64,000 bases of DNA, taken from Bacillota bacterium. GTDB lineage: Bacteria > Bacillota > Clostridia > Oscillospirales > Ruminococcaceae. The notes below the pieces were generated by a model. It saw only the letters and a list, made by a program, of their open reading frames with translations. It did not search any database and had not been told where the DNA came from. Each line of letters starts with the position of its first letter. Position 1 is the stretch's first letter. Made by a program: the position numbers and the translations under genes. Of this stretch, positions 52,303 to 59,875 are shown in pieces. The stretch is taken from positions 124,001 through 188,000 of the forward strand of contig JAEYNX010000014.1 in NCBI GenBank assembly GCA_023412215.1, in the 5' to 3' direction.

Positions 52303-52833
52303 TTATTCCGCTGCGGGAGCGCCTTCACCCTTTTGCTCTGCGATTGCGTTAAGCGCAACAGCAAGGCCGCGGATATTGCCGTTGAGGACGGAGAGCAACT
52401 GGCACAGAAGCTGTTCCTTAGAGGGCAGCTTGCCGAGCTCAATGGTCTTCTTCGCGTCTAAGACGGTGCCGTCTACATAGCCGGCCTTGATGGTAAACTT
52501 GCCTTTGGAATCATCGGCGAATTTGGTAAGGATCTTGGCGGCCGCAACCGGGTCGCTCTTGCTTACCGCAATCGCGGTGGTTCCGTCCAGCACAGCGGAA
52601 AGGCCTTCGAGGTTCGCGCCCGTGGCGGCGAAACGGAGCAGGGTGTTCTTCACAACCGCATAGTCAACGCCTGCCTCGCGCAGCTCTTTGCGGAGCTTGG
52701 TGTCGTCTGCAACGGTAATGCCCTTGTAGTCTACCACAACGCCCGCGCAGGAGCTGGAAAGCTTTTGAGTAAGCTCTTCTACCTGCTGCTTTTTTGAATT
52801 TAATACATTCTCACTTGGCAACTTAAAGTTCAC
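52303..52833 (-). CDS. rplJ: 50S ribosomal protein L10
   Basis: The 176-residue stalk-base protein begins LPSENVLNSKKQQVEELTQKL and has the rRNA-binding GVVVDYKGITVADDTKLRKEL and REAGVDYAVVKNTLLRFA segments. A C-terminal helix (LLSVLNGNIRGLAVALNAIA) binds L7/L12 dimers. GGAGGTG precedes the start. A long leader with an internal terminator lies upstream and is likely bound by L10-L12 for autoregulation. Confidence 0.98.
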   Translation of the reverse strand: MNFKLPSENVLNSKKQQVEELTQKLSSSCAGVVVDYKGITVADDTKLRKELREAGVDYAVVKNTLLRFAATGANLEGLSAVLDGTTAIAVSKSDPVAAAKILTKFADDSKGKFTIKAGYVDGTVLDAKKTIELGKLPSKEQLLCQLLSVLNGNIRGLAVALNAIAEQKGEGAPAAE

Positions 52834-53100
52834 CTCCTGATGATTAGCGGGAAGACCCGCCTTTTAAAGAATAACCTGCTTTAAAACAAGCTGCCTAAGA
52901 ATTCTCTCGGCAACAAAAAGCCCTTTCCCCCGGTACCGAAGGAAAGGGCATAAAGTTTATTTAATACAAGCGTACAAGCTTTCTTAAACAACTGCTCTTG
53001 TCCTCGGCAGGCAGGGAACAAACCCTTTACGCTTTAAAGCACCTGCTGTCTTTGGAAAAGACAACCTATCGTCACAGTGATAACCTATCACACCGACAAC
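52834..53100 (-). ncRNA. L10 leader (rplJL autoregulatory 5' leader)
   Basis: About 270 nt lie between the rplJ promoter and rplJ with no gene. On the transcribed strand the leader contains TTTAAAGCGTAAAGGGTTTG followed by a GCCGAGGACAAGAG stretch, which resembles the conserved part of the Bacillota L10 leader. It ends in an intrinsic terminator (52915-52949). The known mechanism is binding of the L10-L12 complex to the leader, which lowers rplJL expression. Confidence 0.7.
52915..52949 (-). terminator. Attenuator terminator in the rplJ leader
   Basis: On the minus strand a 9-bp stem (GCCCTTTCC/GGAAAGGGC) is followed by TTTTTG. It lies 82 bp before rplJ, so readthrough is needed for rplJL expression. 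Confidence 0.8.
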
Positions 53101-53106
53101 ATGAGT

Positions 53107-53135
53107 ATTATACCAAACCGGCCTGCTGCTGTCAA
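53107..53135 (-). promoter_or_regulatory. Consensus sigma-A promoter for rplJL
   Basis: Read on the minus strand: TTGACA (53135-53130), a 17-bp spacer and TATAAT (53112-53107), a perfect match. It begins 8 bp after the rplA stop, making rplJL an independent unit. Confidence 0.9.
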
Positions 53136-53142
53136 GCAGCAA

Positions 53143-53835
53143 TCACACAAACCTGGAGGGGTTGATGCGAACGCCGGGGCCCATGGTGGTGGCGATAACA
53201 CAAGAACGAACATACTGGCCCTTTGCCGCAGCGGGCTTAGCCTTTACGATAGCGCCCATGAGCGTATCGAAGTTCTGCGCAAGCTTTTCTACGCCGAACG
53301 AAGCCTTGCCGATGGGGCAGTGGATGATGTTGGTTTTGTCCAGACGGTATTCGATCTTACCGGCCTTCGCCTCGGTTACCGCACGGGCAACGTCGGGTGT
53401 AACGGTACCGGCCTTGGGGTTTGGCATAAGGCCGCGGGGGCCGAGCACCTTACCTAGACGGCCTACAAGACCCATCATGTCGGGTGTTGCGATGACAACG
53501 TCAAAGTCGGTCCAGCCTTCGTTTTGAATCTTGGCTACCATATCCTCGGCGCCAACATACTCTGCGCCTGCCTTTGTGGCATCGTCAGCCTTGTCGCCCT
53601 TGGCAAATACCAATACGCGAACCTTTTTGCCGGTACCATTGGGCAGTACAACCGCGCCGCGAACCTGCTGCTCGGCGTGACGGGAGTCTACGCCCAAGCG
53701 CACGTGGATCTCGACGGTCTCATCAAACTTAGCTTTCGCGGTTTTAACGCAAACGTCTAGTGCATCCTGAGCATCGTAGAGCTTGCTGCGATCTATAAGT
53801 TTGGCACTGTCTTGATAGTTTTTGCCGTGTTTCAT
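53143..53835 (-). CDS. rplA: 50S ribosomal protein L1
   Basis: The 230-residue protein starts MKHGKNYQDSAKLIDRSKLY and carries TVEIHVRLGVDSRHAEQQVRG, VVLPNGTGK, and the signature MGLVGRLGKVLGPRGLMPNP, then KAKPAAAKGQYVRSC. It forms the L1 stalk. It follows rplK in the leftward rpmG-secE-nusG-rplK-rplA unit. The rplJ promoter lies immediately after its stop. Confidence 0.98.
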   Translation of the reverse strand: MKHGKNYQDSAKLIDRSKLYDAQDALDVCVKTAKAKFDETVEIHVRLGVDSRHAEQQVRGAVVLPNGTGKKVRVLVFAKGDKADDATKAGAEYVGAEDMVAKIQNEGWTDFDVVIATPDMMGLVGRLGKVLGPRGLMPNPKAGTVTPDVARAVTEAKAGKIEYRLDKTNIIHCPIGKASFGVEKLAQNFDTLMGAIVKAKPAAAKGQYVRSCVIATTMGPGVRINPSRFV

Positions 53836-53893
53836 ATTCAGTTCCTCCCTAATTGAGTGGTTAATAACGGAAATTTCCTCCCACCCGGAAGCA

Positions 53894-54319
53894 TTAGTCT
53901 ACGACTTCGATACCCATGCTTCTGGCTGTTCCTGCTATCATGCTCATAGCGGAATCGATGCTTGCAGCATTTAAGTCGGGCATCTTCTGCTCAGCAATCT
54001 TTCTAACCTGCTCCCTGGTAATCTTTGCAACCTTGGTTTTGTTGGGCACCCCGGAAGCCGTTTCAATGCCGCATGCCTTTTTAATGAGCACGGGTGCCGG
54101 CGGGGTTTTTGTTACAAAGCTGAAAGAGCGGTCTGCATAAACGGTGATAACAACCGGGATGATAAGACCGATGTCGCCTTTTGTACGCTCGTTGAATTCC
54201 TTTGTAAATGCCATGATGTTGACGCCGTGCTGACCCAGCGCAGGGCCAACGGGCGGCGCCGGAGTGGCCTTGCCGGCCGGTATCTGGAGCTTAATAAAGC
54301 CCGTAACCTTTTGAGCCAT
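53894..54319 (-). CDS. rplK: 50S ribosomal protein L11
   Basis: The 141-residue protein begins MAQKVTGFIKLQIPAGKATP and has GPALGQHGVNIMAFTKEFN and the C-terminal MPDLNAASIDSAMSMIAGTA, then RSMGIEV. It binds 23S rRNA at the GTPase centre. ATG 54319 with GGAGGTGCAAAAA upstream is the correct start; the in-frame start at 54388 adds an unrelated leader. Confidence 0.98.
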   Translation of the reverse strand: MAQKVTGFIKLQIPAGKATPAPPVGPALGQHGVNIMAFTKEFNERTKGDIGLIIPVVITVYADRSFSFVTKTPPAPVLIKKACGIETASGVPNKTKVAKITREQVRKIAEQKMPDLNAASIDSAMSMIAGTARSMGIEVVD

Positions 54320-54503
54320 TTTTTGCACCTCCAAAATAACGTGGTAGCTGGCGGAATAAAGAGAATTTTTATTCCTCCCACCGGGCAAACGCCTTCGGCT
54401 AAAAAACCTTTACCCGTGCGCACGCGCAGAAACGCTGCGGCATGCTTTATCAAAGCGTTTTTTACGGGACCGCTTTAAACCCCAGAACGAAAAACATGAC
54501 CGA

Positions 54504-55025
54504 TTATTCCACCGGCTCCGCCTGATCGAGCTCAAGCTCTGCGGGGGTCTCGCGGCCGAACATCGAAACGATGACGCGAACCTTGTTCTTGTCGACGTCG
54601 ATCATATCAACCGTACCGATAAACCCTTCAAGCGGCCCGCTGGTAACGCGGACGGAATCGCCCACGGCAAAACGAACTTCGATATGCTTGGTTTCAACCC
54701 CAAGGGCCAGCACCTCCTCCTCGGTAAGGGGGATGGGCTTGGACGCGGGGCCGACAAACCCGGTAACGCCGCGGATATTGCGCACGACATACCATGAATC
54801 GTCGTCCATTACCATCTTCACCAGCACATAGCCGGGGAAGATCTTGCGTTCCACTTCACGCTTCTTGTCGTCTTTGTACTCGGTCACCTTCTCGGTGGGA
54901 ACCTTAATCTCTTGGATAAGTTCCTGAAGCTTGCGGTTTTCTACCATCTTTTCGAGGTTGCCCGCAACCTTGTTTTCGTAGCCCGAATAGGTGTGTACAA
55001 CATACCACTTCGCGGTATCAGACAT
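54504..55025 (-). CDS. nusG: Transcription termination/antitermination factor NusG
   Basis: The 173-residue protein has the NGN domain (WYVVHTYSGYENKVAGNLEK, FPGYVLVKMVMDDDSWYVVR, GVTGFVG) and the C-terminal KOW domain (VGDSVRVTSGPLEGFIGTVD). It binds RNA polymerase and links it to Rho or the ribosome. It sits in its usual place between secE and rplK. The KOW loop and linker look normal. Confidence 0.98.
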   Translation of the reverse strand: MSDTAKWYVVHTYSGYENKVAGNLEKMVENRKLQELIQEIKVPTEKVTEYKDDKKREVERKIFPGYVLVKMVMDDDSWYVVRNIRGVTGFVGPASKPIPLTEEEVLALGVETKHIEVRFAVGDSVRVTSGPLEGFIGTVDMIDVDKNKVRVIVSMFGRETPAELELDQAEPVE

Positions 55026-55051
55026 GTTTTTTCCTCCCGCTTCAGTAAAAG

Positions 55052-55288
55052 TCAGACACCAAGGACGAGTTTCACCACACCGCCGAAGGCAACGTCAATA
55101 AGCCAGATGGCAACGCCGACGCCCAGCATGATGGTTACAACAACCAAGGTGTTGTTCCACAGCTGCTTGCCGGTAGGCCATACAACCTTCTTTACCTCGC
55201 CTCTCATGTCTTTAAAAAAGCGGGCAACTCGCTGGAAGAAAAGTTTAGGACTGAACTTGCGCTCTTTCTTTTCGGGGTTAGTAGCCAT
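55052..55288 (-). CDS. secE: Preprotein translocase subunit SecE
   Basis: The 78-residue protein has a positively charged N-terminus, the conserved amphipathic segment FFKDMRGEVKKVVWPTGKQL and one C-terminal membrane helix (TLVVVTIMLGVGVAIWLIDV). It clamps the SecY channel. It has the one-helix form usual in Bacillota. GGAGGGACAG precedes the ATG. Confidence 0.97.
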   Translation of the reverse strand: MATNPEKKERKFSPKLFFQRVARFFKDMRGEVKKVVWPTGKQLWNNTLVVVTIMLGVGVAIWLIDVAFGGVVKLVLGV

Positions 55289-55307
55289 TACTGTCCCTCC
55301 TGTTCTT

Positions 55308-55457
55308 CTACTTCGTTTCCTTGTGAAGCGTGTGTTTCCTGCAGAAACGGCAATACTTGTTCATTTCGAGTCTGTCAGGATCGTTCTTCTTGTTTTTCAT
55401 GGTGTTGTAGTTGCGCTGTTTGCACTCGGTGCAAGCCATAGTAACCCGAACTCTCAT
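55308..55457 (-). CDS. rpmG: 50S ribosomal protein L33, zinc-binding form
   Basis: The 49-residue protein MRVRVTMACTECKQRNYNT... has two CxxC pairs (CTEC, CRFC), so it is the zinc-ribbon C+ form, and ends KHTLHKETK as usual. ATG 55457 with GGAGGTGCC upstream is the start; the open frame extends further but without an RBS. It is the first gene of the leftward secE-nusG unit. Confidence 0.96.
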   Translation of the reverse strand: MRVRVTMACTECKQRNYNTMKNKKNDPDRLEMNKYCRFCRKHTLHKETK

Positions 55458-55622
55458 ATCGGCACCTCCAGTTAAGCGGATTTTTTTGCCTCCCTCGTAA
55501 AAACAACGGCGGTGGCCGTAGTGCGGCATGCTGCCGCAGGTTACGGTTCTTATGCAGGTTTTAACTGGTTTTTACCCCAGAAAAAATGCGCACAAAAAAA
55601 TAACCCTCTTAGAGGTATAACC

Positions 55623-55651
55623 ACTATACCATACCCCTTACATAAAGTCAA
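55623..55651 (-). promoter_or_regulatory. Promoter of the rpmG-secE-nusG-rplK-rplA unit
   Basis: On the minus strand TTGACT (55651-55646), a 17-bp spacer and TATAGT (55628-55623) lie about 165 bp upstream of rpmG. The 55458-55820 gap otherwise holds only this promoter and the divergent MarR promoter. Confidence 0.8.
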
Positions 55652-55726
55652 CACTCTGTCCTTATTTTTTACAGGTTATGCTTTAAGAATAAATTGTAAA
55701 AGAATTTTAAACTGCGCCGAATGGGG

Positions 55727-55774
55727 TTGACGATTTAAACAGGTGCCTGTATAATATAAAACAACAGGTACCTG
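55727..55774 (+). promoter_or_regulatory. MarR gene promoter with paired palindromic operators
   Basis: TTGACG (55727-55732), a 17-bp spacer and TATAAT (55750-55755) form the promoter. Two 10-bp palindromes, CAGGTGCCTG (55740-55749) and CAGGTACCTG (55765-55774), flank the -10 box with centres 25 bp apart. This is an expected arrangement for repression by the MarR protein encoded downstream. Confidence 0.8.
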
Positions 55775-55820
55775 GACAATTCACTTTTCAACCGCCGCTG
55801 TTTTAGAAGGAGAATCGCTC

Positions 55821-56447
55821 ATGATGAAGGAAAGCAATACGGAATTATTAAAAAAGCTGCTGCGCACCGAGATGCTGCTGCACCGCTACCAGGCTTACGG
55901 CTTCAGGGCCTTAGGGCCGTTCGGCAACCCGCTTAGAGGGCAGGGGCGCGTGCTTGCGATCTTAAAGATGCGCCCGCAGATCAGCCAAAAGGAGCTTTCC
56001 TACCTGCTGGATATGCGCCAGCAATCCTTAAGCGAGCTGCTGATGAAGCTGGAAGCCAGAGGGTTTATCACGCGCTCGCTGTCGGAGGACGACCGGCGGG
56101 TGATTATCATCACACTAACGGAGGAAGGCAAAAACGCGGCGTCCGACACCGCAGAGAGCGATTTTGATATGGACAGCGTCTTTGATTGCCTGAACAGTCA
56201 GGAGCAGGCCGAGTTTGGCCGGTTTTTCGACCGGCTAACGGAATCCATCGAGAAAAAGCTGGAGGCGATTGATGCGAGCCTGTACCGGCACGGCAAGCAC
56301 TGGGGCCACGAAGACCGCCGCGATTTTGACCACCCATGGGGTCACGGCATGCATGGCTTCGGCCCGCGGATGCACGGTGGTGCTCGCGCTCCATGGCAGG
56401 ACGACGCCGGTGCCGGGGACGATAAAGGCGAAGATAAAAAGAAATAA
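55821..56447 (+). CDS. MarR-family regulator with His/Gly-rich tail
   Basis: The 208-residue protein has a MarR winged helix: GRVLAILKMRPQISQKELSY, the recognition region LLDMRQQSLSELLMKLEARG and the wing RSLSEDDRRVIIITLTEEGK. Dimerisation helices surround it. After about residue 150 there is an unusual tail rich in His, Gly, Asp and Arg (HGKHWGHEDRRDFDHPWGHG and HGFGPRMHGG), which could bind metal. MarR proteins respond to small ligands or redox; autoregulation through the two palindromes at its promoter is likely. AGAAGGAGAATC precedes the ATG. The next genes include a DtxR-like regulator, so a metal-linked role is possible. Confidence 0.85.
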   Translation: MMKESNTELLKKLLRTEMLLHRYQAYGFRALGPFGNPLRGQGRVLAILKMRPQISQKELSYLLDMRQQSLSELLMKLEARGFITRSLSEDDRRVIIITLTEEGKNAASDTAESDFDMDSVFDCLNSQEQAEFGRFFDRLTESIEKKLEAIDASLYRHGKHWGHEDRRDFDHPWGHGMHGFGPRMHGGARAPWQDDAGAGDDKGEDKKK

Positions 56448-56534
56448 GATCATCCGGCCTTACCGCTGCCTATAAATAAGATAACCTATTTGAAAATCAT
56501 CAGCACGACATTGAAAGAAGGAGTGTTTTTAGCC

Positions 56535-56834
56535 ATGAGGCATATTGCGGAAATCTGCCAACAGCAGATTCCTGACATTCTTTTGGCATACCTTTGGCAG
56601 TGCGTTCCCCTCGAAGACGACTACTGCCTGATTCTATTATCCCCCAGAAGGCTGGGCGGCGGAGCGGTGCAGGATATCTCCATCCACACCGGCCGCGGTA
56701 CCGTCAACCGAACGGTTTTCGGGTTTGCCCCTGTCGCAGCGGCGCTTGAAATAAGGCGGGAGAAAGCCGATTACACCCTCTCCCCCGCCGCCGGCGGCCG
56801 GTACAGTGAGGAGGGCTGCCCATGCTCGGCCTGA
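56535..56834 (+). CDS. Unrecognised 99-residue protein
   Basis: I do not recognise a family. ATG 56535 gives MRHIAEICQQQIPDILLAYL; AAGGAG ends 11 nt upstream, and an in-frame ATG at 56490 has no RBS. The sequence is mixed alpha/beta, has four Cys (two near the C-terminus as CPC), no signal peptide, and ends overlapping the next gene by 13 bp, implying coupling to the DtxR-like regulator. It follows the MarR gene by 87 bp. A role with either regulator is inferred from position only. Confidence 0.55.
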   Translation: MRHIAEICQQQIPDILLAYLWQCVPLEDDYCLILLSPRRLGGGAVQDISIHTGRGTVNRTVFGFAPVAAALEIRREKADYTLSPAAGGRYSEEGCPCSA

Positions 56835-57193
56835 CGCCCTCAAAGGAGAACTATCTTAAAACCATCAGCGCGCTCACCCGCGGCTGCGAGAACACCTGCG
56901 TGACCGATATCGCGGCACAGATGCAAATCACAAAGGCCAGCGTTTCCCGCACCGTGACGGAGCTGGAGGCGCTGGGACTGGTAAGGCGCTTTAAGGGCCG
57001 AAGGGTGGGCCTTACGGAGGAGGGCAAACGGCAGGCCGGTGTGGTGCTGAGCCGCTTTGATGTGATCAGCGCGTTCTTTTGCCGCGTCTTAAACATAAGC
57101 AAGGAAACCTCGGTGCAGGAGGCCTGCAAGCTGGAGCACCTGCTAAGCGACGCAAGCCTTGAGGCGATGCAAAACCTGCTCCAGAATACTTAA
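56822..57193 (+). CDS. DtxR/MntR-like winged-helix regulator
   Basis: The 123-residue protein starts MLGLTPSKENYLKTISALTR and has a winged helix CVTDIAAQMQITKASVSRTV, then GLVRRFKGRRVGLTEEGKRQ, matching the DNA-binding domain of iron- or manganese-dependent DtxR/MntR repressors. The helix after it (FFCRVLNISKETSVQEACKL, EHLL) holds the dimerisation and metal-site region of short family members, with Cys, Glu and His present. No SH3 domain follows. It overlaps the preceding small gene. Its metal and targets are unknown. Confidence 0.85.
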   Translation: MLGLTPSKENYLKTISALTRGCENTCVTDIAAQMQITKASVSRTVTELEALGLVRRFKGRRVGLTEEGKRQAGVVLSRFDVISAFFCRVLNISKETSVQEACKLEHLLSDASLEAMQNLLQNT

Positions 57194-57200
57194 GAAAAAG

Positions 57201-57236
57201 GCAGCTTTGGCGCACAGCCAAAACTGCTCTTTTTTT
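57201..57236 (+). terminator. Intrinsic terminator after the DtxR-like gene
   Basis: An 11-bp stem with one mismatch (GCAGCTTTGGC/GCCAAAACTGC) leads into TCTTTTTTT. Confidence 0.85.
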
Positions 57237-57287
57237 CTGCCAAAATGTCAAACAGGCTTTGGCAACCCATGAAATCCATGAAAAATA

Positions 57288-57316
57288 TTGCTTTTACCAA
57301 TTTATTTTGCTAGAAT
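57288..57316 (+). promoter_or_regulatory. Probable promoter of ddl
   Basis: TTGCTT (57288-57293), a 17-bp spacer and TAGAAT (57311-57316) lie about 110 bp before ddl. A second TATAAT string at 57333-57338 has no good -35. Confidence 0.55.
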
Positions 57317-57428
57317 GAACTGTGCTACTATTTTATAATAGAAGATAATATACTATTTTAAAAGTGTATTGTTCAGTTTATAGGAAACGTCACTTTAGCG
57401 TTTTCATTTTACAGGAGTGTGACTGCAA

Positions 57429-58499
57429 TTGTCAAGGCTGACGGTAGGTGTGCTCTTCGGCGGGGCATCGAGTGAATATGAGGTTTCGCTGATGAGCGCC
57501 ACTTCGGTTTTAACCCATATCGATAAGGCAAAGTATGATATTGTCATGGTAGGCGTAACAAAGGACGGCCGCTGGCTGCGCTACCGCGGCGAGACGGAGG
57601 CCATTAAAAACGGCAGCTGGATAAACGGCGACGTTTCCCCCGCCTATGTGGTGCCCGACCGTTCGGTGCACGGCATTGTGGAGACCGGCCCGGACGGCAG
57701 GGCTGTTACCACGCGCCTGGATGTGGTGTTCCCCGTGATGCACGGCAAAAACTGCGAGGACGGCACCCTGCAGGGGCTGTTTGCGGTGGCGGGCATCCCC
57801 TTTGTGGGCTGCGACACCCTCTCCTCCGCCATCTGCATGGATAAAGTAGTCACCCACACCGTGATGGACAGCGTGGGCATTACCACCGTGAAATGGGCCT
57901 ACTGCACGCAGGATGCCCTCCGGGACTTTGACCCCTACGCCGAAACACTGGAAGAACGCTTTGGCTACCCGATGTTTGTAAAGCCCGCCAACGCCGGCTC
58001 CTCGGTGGGGGTTAGCAAGGCCACCAACCGCGAGAAGCTGAAGGACGCGATTAAACTGGCGCTTAAGCATGATATAAAGGTGGTTATCGAACAGGCGGCG
58101 GTGGGCCAAGAGGTGGAATGCGCGGTGCTCGGCAATGCAAGCCCCATCGCTTCGGTGGTGGGCGAGATTGTACCCAAGGCCGATTTTTATGATTATGACG
58201 CCAAATACATAAACGACTCTACCGAGCTGTTTATCCCCGCGCGGATTTCCGAAGCGGTTGCAAACAACGTGCGCGAGGTGGCCGTAAAGGCCTACAAGGC
58301 GCTGTTCTGCTCCGGGCTTGCCCGTGTGGATTTCTTTGTGCGCGCAGACGGCGAGGTGGTATTCAACGAGATCAATACCATCCCCGGCTTTACGCACATC
58401 AGCATGTACCCAAAGCTGTTCGAGGCTTACGGAATCCCCTATTCGGAGCTCATCGACCGGCTGATTGCCCTCGCGCAGGAGCGCAGATTCTTGATTTAA
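57429..58499 (+). CDS. ddl: D-alanine--D-alanine ligase
   Basis: The 356-residue ATP-grasp enzyme makes the D-Ala-D-Ala dipeptide of peptidoglycan. It starts VGVLFGGASSEYEVSLMSATSVL and has VFPVMHGKNCEDGTLQGLFAVAGIPFVGCD, PMFVKPANAGSSVGVSKA, FYDYDAKYINDSTELFIPARI and NEINTIPGFTHISMYPKL. The Tyr in DYDAKY is the residue of D-Ala-D-Ala ligases, not of VanA-type D-lactate ligases. The start is TTG 57429, 12 nt after AGGAG. It heads a cell-wall and translation gene run with murI. Confidence 0.95.
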   Translation: MSRLTVGVLFGGASSEYEVSLMSATSVLTHIDKAKYDIVMVGVTKDGRWLRYRGETEAIKNGSWINGDVSPAYVVPDRSVHGIVETGPDGRAVTTRLDVVFPVMHGKNCEDGTLQGLFAVAGIPFVGCDTLSSAICMDKVVTHTVMDSVGITTVKWAYCTQDALRDFDPYAETLEERFGYPMFVKPANAGSSVGVSKATNREKLKDAIKLALKHDIKVVIEQAAVGQEVECAVLGNASPIASVVGEIVPKADFYDYDAKYINDSTELFIPARISEAVANNVREVAVKAYKALFCSGLARVDFFVRADGEVVFNEINTIPGFTHISMYPKLFEAYGIPYSELIDRLIALAQERRFLI

Positions 58500-58553
58500 G
58501 CGCGGGCTTAACCGGCACAGAGCGGTAAATACTATCAGGGCATGGAGGTTGTG

Positions 58554-59372
58554 ATGGACAATCGGAGTATCGGCGTGTTTGATTCAGGTTTGGGAGGCCT
58601 TACCACGATTAAAGAGCTAAAGGCGCTGCTCCCACATGAAAACATCGTCTATTTCGGCGATACGTCCCGCGTTCCCTACGGCAGCCGAAGCCGCGAAACC
58701 ATTATTAAGTACGCGAAGCAGGACATCCATTTTTTAACCGGCCATGATGTAAAGATGATCATCATCGCCTGCGGCACCGTCAGCTCGGTACTGACCGACG
58801 ATATTGCAAACAGCTACGATCTGCCCATCATCCGCGTGCTGAACCCCGCGGCACAGGCGGCTTGCGCCGCAAACCGCGAGGGCGGCATCGGCATTATCGG
58901 CACGCAGGCCACCGTGCGAAGCGGGGCCTACGGCAAGGCGATCCGGGCAATCAAATCCAATGCCCGCGTGGTGGGCAAGGCCTGCCCGCTGTTTGTACCG
59001 CTGGTGGAAAACGGCTTTCTCGGGCGCGACAACCCGGTGACCCGGCTGGTGGCGGAAGGCTATCTTACGGACCTTAAGCAGGAGAACATCGACACGGTTA
59101 TTTTAGGCTGTACCCACTACCCGCTGCTTTACGATGTGATTTCCGACATCCTCGGCAGCGAGATAACCCTTATTGACGCGGGGCGCGAGGCCGCACATTT
59201 TGCGGCGGCCACCCTAAAGAGCATGGGAATGATGAACGAGGAGACCTCACAACCCGGGCGCACCGAGTATTACGTGAGCGACCGCATAGACGATTTTGCG
59301 GAGATTGCTACCCGGTTTTTAGGCTGCAGCATTAAAGAGGATGTTTCGACGATTGATATAGAGGCGTTTTAA
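58554..59372 (+). CDS. murI: Glutamate racemase
   Basis: The 272-residue enzyme makes D-glutamate for the cell wall. It has the phosphate-like loop IGVFDSGLGGLTTIKEL (about residues 5-21), YFGDTSRVPYGSRS, and the two catalytic Cys motifs IIACGTVSSV (about residue 73) and LGCTHYPLL (about residue 184). The usual IACNTAS motif here has Gly after Cys, a variation seen in some Clostridia. ATG 58554 with GGAGGTTGTG upstream is preferred over the in-frame ATG at 58542. It follows ddl by 54 bp. Confidence 0.94.
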   Translation: MDNRSIGVFDSGLGGLTTIKELKALLPHENIVYFGDTSRVPYGSRSRETIIKYAKQDIHFLTGHDVKMIIIACGTVSSVLTDDIANSYDLPIIRVLNPAAQAACAANREGGIGIIGTQATVRSGAYGKAIRAIKSNARVVGKACPLFVPLVENGFLGRDNPVTRLVAEGYLTDLKQENIDTVILGCTHYPLLYDVISDILGSEITLIDAGREAAHFAAATLKSMGMMNEETSQPGRTEYYVSDRIDDFAEIATRFLGCSIKEDVSTIDIEAF

Positions 59373-59408
59373 CCTGCGGGGGCAGAAACAGTATGGGAGG
59401 ATAAACGG

Positions 59409-59846
59409 TTGAAAAAGGATGTGCTCATCTCCATTAAGGGGATTTCAAACGTAGACGGCGAAGAGGATGTCATGGAGCTTATGACCGTCGGCAACCTGTT
59501 TGTAAAGGACGGCAAGCAGATTATTACCTACAAGGAATCGGAAGCCACGGGCTTTGAGGGAACCACCACCATGCTTGAGCTCACGGGCAACAGCAGCGTC
59601 ATTTTAAAGCGGCGCGGCACCAACCGTTCCGAGCTCATCATTGAAAAGGGGCGGCGTCACCTCTGCCATTACGATACGGGCGCAGGGGATATCATGATAG
59701 GGGTATTCTCCGACTCGATTACCAACACGCTCGGTGAAACGGGCGGGGACGTCAGCTTTAAATACTCGCTCGACATCAACTCGAGCCTTGCCAGCGAAAA
59801 CGAGGTATATATCAACGTCAAGGAGTGTCAAAAGTTTGAAAGATAA
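59409..59846 (+). CDS. DUF1934 family protein (YwiB-like)
   Basis: The 145-residue protein is a small lipocalin-like beta-barrel of the DUF1934 family: VLISIKGISNVDGEEDVMEL, QIITYKESEATGFEGTTTML, LKRRGTNRSELIIEKGRRHL and YSLDINSSLASENEVYINVK. The role is unknown. Its place just before argS is conserved in many Bacillota (ywiB-argS). TTG 59409 is the start, after GGGAGGATAAACGG. Confidence 0.92.
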   Translation: MKKDVLISIKGISNVDGEEDVMELMTVGNLFVKDGKQIITYKESEATGFEGTTTMLELTGNSSVILKRRGTNRSELIIEKGRRHLCHYDTGAGDIMIGVFSDSITNTLGETGGDVSFKYSLDINSSLASENEVYINVKECQKFER

Positions 59847-59875
59847 TTCTTTCAACAAGGAAGGAATGTTCATAA

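Noticed and set aside
57510..58397. Minus-strand open frame of 295 codons
   Set aside because: It is antisense to ddl, whose family motifs are unambiguous.
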